Assembly: GCA_021846325.1 (NCBI GenBank)
Contig: JAJZBX010000005.1
Location: 62,001 to 126,000, forward strand
Origin: Actinomycetes bacterium
GTDB lineage: Bacteria > Actinomycetota > Acidimicrobiia > Acidimicrobiales > RAAP-2
Reading direction: 5' to 3'
DNA: 64,000 nucleotides
The position numbers and the translations under genes are program-made. Below the pieces are notes generated by a model. It was given only the letters and a program-made list of their open reading frames with translations. It was not told the DNA's origin and did no database searches. This document shows, in pieces, positions 59,049-64,000 of this stretch; position 1 is the first letter of the stretch, and each line of letters starts with the position of its first letter.

Positions 59049-59621
59049 TCAGTTCGTGAGGCGCGACGCCCAGTCGGCCGTTTCCAGGACAGCAGCTTGA
59101 CGCGGGAATACTTTGTCCATCAGCATCCGGTGCACGTCGTCGTCCATATCGGCGCAGGCGTCTCGCAACACGGTGAGGCGAAAGTCAAGGTCGGCCGCTT
59201 GTCGCACGGTGGAGAGCACCACGCCGCTGGTCGCGATACCACTCACGACCAGTGAGTCCACGGACTTCGCTCGCAAGACTACGTCGAGGTCGCTACCCGA
59301 AAACGCACTCACTCGTCGTTTCACCACGACGATGTCGCCCGGCTGCGGGGCCAGTCGCGCGTGAATGGCGGTGGATGCATCAGTCTCCCAGAGGTCCGTC
59401 GACGTGGTGAGGCGAGCGAATGACTGGTTTTTTGGACTGACTTCCGGGGCCCCTTCCCGGAAGGCCACGCGCACAAAGATGACGAGACGTTGCTGGGAAC
59501 GCGCCACCTCGATCGCGGACTCAGTCGCCTTGAGCAGTGCCTCGGCCCGCGACCCGATTCGTTCCAGGATGCCGTTTTGCATATCCATGACCAACAACGC
59601 TTCGCTCACACCGAACTCCAT
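59049..59621 (-). CDS. Isochorismatase family cysteine hydrolase
   Basis: EALLVMDMQNGILERIG, VVKRRVSAFSGSDLDVVLRAKSVDSLVVSGIATSGVVLSTVRQAADLDF. Confidence 0.9.
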   Translation of the reverse strand: MEFGVSEALLVMDMQNGILERIGSRAEALLKATESAIEVARSQQRLVIFVRVAFREGAPEVSPKNQSFARLTTSTDLWETDASTAIHARLAPQPGDIVVVKRRVSAFSGSDLDVVLRAKSVDSLVVSGIATSGVVLSTVRQAADLDFRLTVLRDACADMDDDVHRMLMDKVFPRQAAVLETADWASRLTN

Positions 59622-60235
59622 TCATGTCCATTGATCGCGATGTCGCACTTTGCCACGACGCCAGCCTTGTCGGCTAACGCATTCGAGTCACCGAACCGAA
59701 TCACAGGCTAACCAGATGCTCGCCACGATGTCGCGGCGGACCAGAAACTACGCTCGCGATCACGCCGTGTCGCCTGACCAAGTCCCGGTCTCCTCGAATC
59801 CGAACCTCGAGCCGCTCGCTCGGCGATCCGTCACCTTCGTCGATGAAGAACTGACGGTCGTCGGCGCTCGGAAAACAGAAAGCGGAGAATTTCGCCCAGC
59901 ACGTACGGTCGGTGACCGCGCGGCCGGTCCGCTCTCTGAGGTCCCGTGAGAGGCGTGCGGAGGTACTTGCGACCAAGGTGCGGAATCTCCGGGAGCGAAT
60001 CGAATAGTTGCTCGCCGCGATGGAGGTCGATTAAGTCCCCGCACCCGACATCGACGAGATTGCCGTGATTGCCCACTTCGAATCAGCACTCACCACGGTT
60101 TCGGTCACGGCGCGCAAGGTACTCCTCATCGGTGCTCGTCCACGAGTTCCGCGTCGAGAATTGTTTCCGAGTTGTACCGCCCTGACGCATGCCGAATGTG
60201 CGCGGGGCCGATGGCCCGCGCTCTGGTACGAGCGG

Positions 60236-60307
60236 TGCCCCCGGCAGGACTCGAACCTGCGCTCACGGTTTAGGAAACCGATGCTCTATCCCCTGAGCTA
60301 CGAGGGC
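60236..60307 (-). tRNA. tRNA-Arg (anticodon CCT)
   Basis: GCCCTCGTAGCTCAGGGGATAGAGCATCGGTTTCCTAAACCGTGAGCGCAGGTTCGAGTCCTGCCGGGGGC; cloverleaf arms and TTCGAGT loop present; CCA not encoded. Confidence 0.95.
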
Positions 60308-60455
60308 GGGACTTCCGCGCGAACCTCCGCGTGAAGCTCCGCGCGTAAATCGTTCCCAAGCCTACGCCGTGCGAATTCAACGGCTACTCCGGAAACGATC
60401 CACCCTATGATGGAGGCAAAGAGAGTCTTTGTCTTTTATTTGTCTATGGAGGACC

Positions 60456-60797
60456 ATGAGCAGAGCGTCGATGATTGCGCAGCTTGAGTCGTTGCGCGCA
60501 GAGAAGGAACTCGAAGTCGCAGAGACCATCGCGGAACTGCGTGGGATGGACGCCCGAATCGCTTCGTTGAAGGCCGGAGTCACGCTGAAGGGCGATCTTG
60601 CCTCGCTTACAAGGACTGACGCGATAGTCCAGGTGTTGCATTCGGCCGGTGCCATGCTCTCTCCGACCGAGATCGTGTCGCGCCTCAACTCCGCAGGTCG
60701 CCAAGACGATCGACGATCTGTGACGGCGACATTGAACTACTTGCTCCAACAGAAAGTCGTTCTCAGACCCTCCAAGGGGCTCTACTTGGCAGTGTGA
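60456..60797 (+). CDS. Small coiled-coil plus winged-helix-like protein
   Basis: AQLESLRAEKELEVAETIAELRGMDARIASLKAG then RTDAIVQVLHSAGAMLSPTEIVSRLNSAGRQDDRRSVTATLNYLLQQKVVLRPSKGLYLAV; RBS tggagg. Confidence 0.78.
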   Translation: MSRASMIAQLESLRAEKELEVAETIAELRGMDARIASLKAGVTLKGDLASLTRTDAIVQVLHSAGAMLSPTEIVSRLNSAGRQDDRRSVTATLNYLLQQKVVLRPSKGLYLAV

Positions 60798-60891
60798 ACG
60801 GTCGACCCACGTAGCTCCAGTTACAGACCCGCGTGAACTGGATGCCGACCCTGTAGTGACGGATTGTCGACCGCGAGGGTGGTGCAGCTAG

Positions 60892-63800
60892 CTACGCAGC
60901 CACGGTGTAGATCGAGCGTCCGTCGTCCCAGTAACTGTCGAAGACATGCTGGTAGACGACGTCACACTTCTGTGCGTAGATCGGCCGCGTGAAGGCGTCT
61001 GGCAGGCGGTCGAGGATCTCTTCGACGGTTACGCGTACCGACGCCCGAGTCGCCTGCTCCTTGCGCCAGTCCAAGACGATCTTGTCGCGCTTCAAGACTT
61101 CAAGGAGCTCCGCAGCTACACGCTTCACCTGCGCGGTCTCGTTGTCGGAGAGCTCCGGGGCCGGCCTTGTCAGAATATCGAAGATGGCCAGTTGCTCTTC
61201 GCTGAGTCCTTCCGCGAGCGAACGGGCCTCCTCTTGAGTGAGGGCGTTGCTGAAGTCGAGCAGCTGCTGGAAGAAGGTTTCGACGTTGATGCTCCCGGCG
61301 TTGTAGTCCTCTACCAGTTTCTCGAACCGCTCTACTAGGTCGACACGAGCAGGGTTGAGCCGAACGAGGGCTGCAACCTTTGCTGAGAGCAGCGAACGAA
61401 GTCGCTGGGCCGCTGTACGTGGGCGCCCTCGCTTGAAGGCCTCCTCGAGACCCTTCCAGTCCACTGCGCCCAGATCGAAGAGGGCCTCTACTTCGCTATC
61501 TGGGATCAAGTACTCGTTCGCCGCGACGGACTCGTCGAGGAGTTGCTCGATTCGTCCCATGACTCCCGAGATATTGGGTGGCTCGATATTCGCCGAGATT
61601 CCGTCAGCGAGGAACTTGGCCACGGCGCGTGCGCGACTGAACTCGTTGGCGCGGACGTCGGGCAGGATTGCCTTGTAGAGGCGATTGACCAGTGCAGCAC
61701 GCGAGGTAAAGGCGATTCGCTCGTCATCGTCCACCATCAGCATCTCGACGGCCTCTTTACCGGCGGCCACCAACGCGAAGCCGCTCAGGCGTCCCAGAGC
61801 GTCGAGGTCGACGTCACGCGCCAGACAGAAGGACCGGAGGTCATCGATGGCTTCTCGGGTCGCCTCCACCAGTTGCCCCTTCTCCTCGACGGGCAACTCA
61901 CCCGACGCGCCGCCCACCGCGTAGATAGCCAGAGCCGCCTGCAGGTTGCGAAAGACGTCGACGTAGGCGACGACGAGCCCGTTGTTCTTCTCTGGGAAGA
62001 CGCGGTTGGCCCGGGTGATGGTCTGCATCAGGGTGTGGTTCCGCAGTGGCTTGTCAAGATACACGGTCGAGAGCGAGGGGACGTCGAAACCTGTCGTCCA
62101 CATCGAACAGACGAAGGCCAGGCGAAATGGATCCGAGGCGTTCTTGAACTTGTCCTCGAGGTTCTCTTCGACCATTCGCCTGCGGTGCGTCGAAATGTCC
62201 AGGCCGCGCTCGGCCATTTCCGCGATCTCGTTCTGCGACTGAGAGATGACTACGGCCATGTCTGTCTCGCGCATGAAGGCGACCTCGCGCTGTACGAGGT
62301 CCACCTCCTCGTCGGTAAGCCCTCCTCCGTGGAGGGACTCTTCGTTCCTTTGAAGGCGCTCTCGCCAGAATCGCTGGACCTTCTCAAAGGTGCGCACTGT
62401 CGTCACCTTGTCGATGGAGACGACCATTGCCTTACCGGGAAAGCCGCGACCCAGAAAGTGATTCACAATGTCGCGGGCTACCGCCTCAAGCCGGTCGTCT
62501 CGGGTGATGAGCTCGTACTGCTGGCCGAGCGCCCGACCAAGTTGACGTTCCTGGTCCTCGTCGAGACCGGCCTCTTCAACAATGGCCATCAGATCGTCGC
62601 CGAAGGTCGGGTTCTCGATTTCGAGTTGCGGAATCCGGTTCTCGTAGTAGAGCGGGACCGTCGCGTGGTCGGAAGCCGAGGCGGCAAAATTGTAGACCGA
62701 GACGTAGTCGCCGAAAACCTCGCGGGTACGTTCTTCGCCAGCGATGAGCGGTGTCCCGGTGAAGCCCAAGAAGCCAGCGTTCGGAAGCGCGTTACGCATG
62801 TTGAGCGCCAGCGTGTCGTACTGAGTGCGGTGAGCCTCATCGGTGATGACGATGACGTCATCTCTCTCGGAGATGACCGGGTGCACCTCACCCTTCTCAG
62901 TGCGGAACTTCTGGATCAGGGTGAAGACGTAGCGGTGATCCTCGGCCAGGAGTTGTCTTAAGTGAGCAGAGCCGGTGGCGCGCATGTGCTTCTCGGTGAT
63001 GACTCCGGCGTAGGTGAACTCCTTATAGGCCTGCTCGTCTAGGTCGTCGCGGTCGGTGACGATGACGAAGGACCAGTTCCCGGGCATCTTGCGCAACACC
63101 TTCTGGGAGAAGAAGAGCATCGACATCGTCTTGCCCGAACCCTGGGTGTGCCAGAAGACTCCGAGCTTGCCACGCTCTTCCGGCGGCGCAAGGCGCAACT
63201 CACCTAGACGGGCCAGCGCGCTGTTGACTCCCAGGTACTGATGGTTACGGGCGAGAAGTTTGATGAACTTACTAGGGAGATCCTGGAACGCCACGAAGTT
63301 CTCGAGGATGTCCAGAAGGCGTTCCTTCGTGCACATTCCGCGAATGACCGTTTCCAACGAGACAACACCCTGTTCGCCCTCGGAGTTGATCTTCTTCCAT
63401 TCCGAGAAGAATTCCCAGTCCGATGTGATGGTGCCAACTTTGCTCTCGGCGCCATTCGACAGGAGGATGAACCCGTTGGCTGCAAACAAGTGCGGGACAG
63501 TGTCCCGATAGTCGCTGAGGTTCTCGTCGTAGGCGTTCTTCAGGTTCTTGTGTGATGCCTTGAGTTCGATGAAGACGAGCGGTATTCCATTGACGAACCC
63601 GACGAGGTCGGCCCGGCGGTGATAGAGATCGGAGTGGACCCAGAACTGGGAGACAACCAGGAAGTCGTTGTTCTCAGGGTTTGCCCAGTCGATGATCGAG
63701 AGACGCTCTGGCAGGGTCGATCCATCTGGCTGACGGACCGGTACCTCGACACGATCTCGCAGCAGCACGTGAATCTCTTGGTTGGCTCGTCCGTAGTGCA

Positions 63801-64000
63801 TCGCCGCGCGAGACCTCGTGACTTCGGTGACAGCCAACTCGACGGCCTCTGCTGGGACGCCTGGATTCAACCGCTCGATGGCAGCACGCAGTCGTTGGCT
63901 CAGAAAGACCTCGGCCCGATTGTCACGCCCGAGCGTTCCCGAGGGACCCATGGTCTCCTGCATTGCGTTCACGTGAGCCCAGCCGAGCTCTTCGAAGAGG
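60892..64000 (-). CDS. hsdR: Type I restriction-modification system endonuclease subunit HsdR, 5' end beyond window
   Basis: LVVSQFWVHSDLYHRRADLVGFVNGIPLVFIELKASHKN nuclease motif, FWHTQGSGKTMSMLFF, ITDEAHRTQYD, CSMWTTGFDVPSLSTVYLDKPLRNHTLMQTITRANRV; frame remains open (LFEELGWAHVNAMQETMG) to position 64000. Confidence 0.95.
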   Translation of the reverse strand, partial: LFEELGWAHVNAMQETMGPSGTLGRDNRAEVFLSQRLRAAIERLNPGVPAEAVELAVTEVTRSRAAMHYGRANQEIHVLLRDRVEVPVRQPDGSTLPERLSIIDWANPENNDFLVVSQFWVHSDLYHRRADLVGFVNGIPLVFIELKASHKNLKNAYDENLSDYRDTVPHLFAANGFILLSNGAESKVGTITSDWEFFSEWKKINSEGEQGVVSLETVIRGMCTKERLLDILENFVAFQDLPSKFIKLLARNHQYLGVNSALARLGELRLAPPEERGKLGVFWHTQGSGKTMSMLFFSQKVLRKMPGNWSFVIVTDRDDLDEQAYKEFTYAGVITEKHMRATGSAHLRQLLAEDHRYVFTLIQKFRTEKGEVHPVISERDDVIVITDEAHRTQYDTLALNMRNALPNAGFLGFTGTPLIAGEERTREVFGDYVSVYNFAASASDHATVPLYYENRIPQLEIENPTFGDDLMAIVEEAGLDEDQERQLGRALGQQYELITRDDRLEAVARDIVNHFLGRGFPGKAMVVSIDKVTTVRTFEKVQRFWRERLQRNEESLHGGGLTDEEVDLVQREVAFMRETDMAVVISQSQNEIAEMAERGLDISTHRRRMVEENLEDKFKNASDPFRLAFVCSMWTTGFDVPSLSTVYLDKPLRNHTLMQTITRANRVFPEKNNGLVVAYVDVFRNLQAALAIYAVGGASGELPVEEKGQLVEATREAIDDLRSFCLARDVDLDALGRLSGFALVAAGKEAVEMLMVDDDERIAFTSRAALVNRLYKAILPDVRANEFSRARAVAKFLADGISANIEPPNISGVMGRIEQLLDESVAANEYLIPDSEVEALFDLGAVDWKGLEEAFKRGRPRTAAQRLRSLLSAKVAALVRLNPARVDLVERFEKLVEDYNAGSINVETFFQQLLDFSNALTQEEARSLAEGLSEEQLAIFDILTRPAPELSDNETAQVKRVAAELLEVLKRDKIVLDWRKEQATRASVRVTVEEILDRLPDAFTRPIYAQKCDVVYQHVFDSYWDDGRSIYTVAA

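Noticed and set aside
59622-60235. Short ORFs between isochorismatase and tRNA-Arg
   Set aside because: No coherent coding signal or motif on either strand.
61543-62961. 472-aa + strand ORF
   Set aside because: Antisense shadow of hsdR.

Overview
High-GC (actinobacterial/Acidimicrobiia-like) chromosomal window, mostly dense single-copy housekeeping genes with a few accessory or decaying patches. Recognisable content: an rsmI-metG-tatD-[PASTA/DPBB protein]-rsmA cluster; a bL37-like 27-aa ORF; GDPD, CtaG, adenosine-kinase-like PfkB, M1 aminopeptidase and GDT1 genes; a methyltransferase/cyclase-like/GT4 cluster; acyl-CoA dehydrogenases, MFS-MarR, NfuA-like, P450 and carbonic anhydrase genes; a split pst locus (pstSCA at 26.7-29.8 kb, pstB at 38.3-39.1 kb) with direct-repeat PHO-box-like sites upstream of both pstS and pstB; a wHTH/GAF-ANTAR/GAF-ANTAR module; an ice-binding (DUF3494) surface protein with an APETG-type anchor next to a class F-like sortase; phosphofructokinase, TrmO-like, Nnr, malic enzyme and nitrilase genes; a perfect CIRCE element in front of hsp20; tRNA-Arg(CCT); and a type I restriction HsdR subunit running off the right edge. 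Decay is visible in a P-loop kinase broken by one extra GCAC unit, an IS21-like transposase remnant joined to a truncated ABC-F gene, and a multi-frameshift thymidine kinase. The best candidate for an undescribed system is a translationally coupled four-gene operon (56044-58920): one unknown protein followed by three proteins that each carry two degenerate YbjQ/heavy-metal-binding-like modules. All calls come from reading the sequence; no database search was run.
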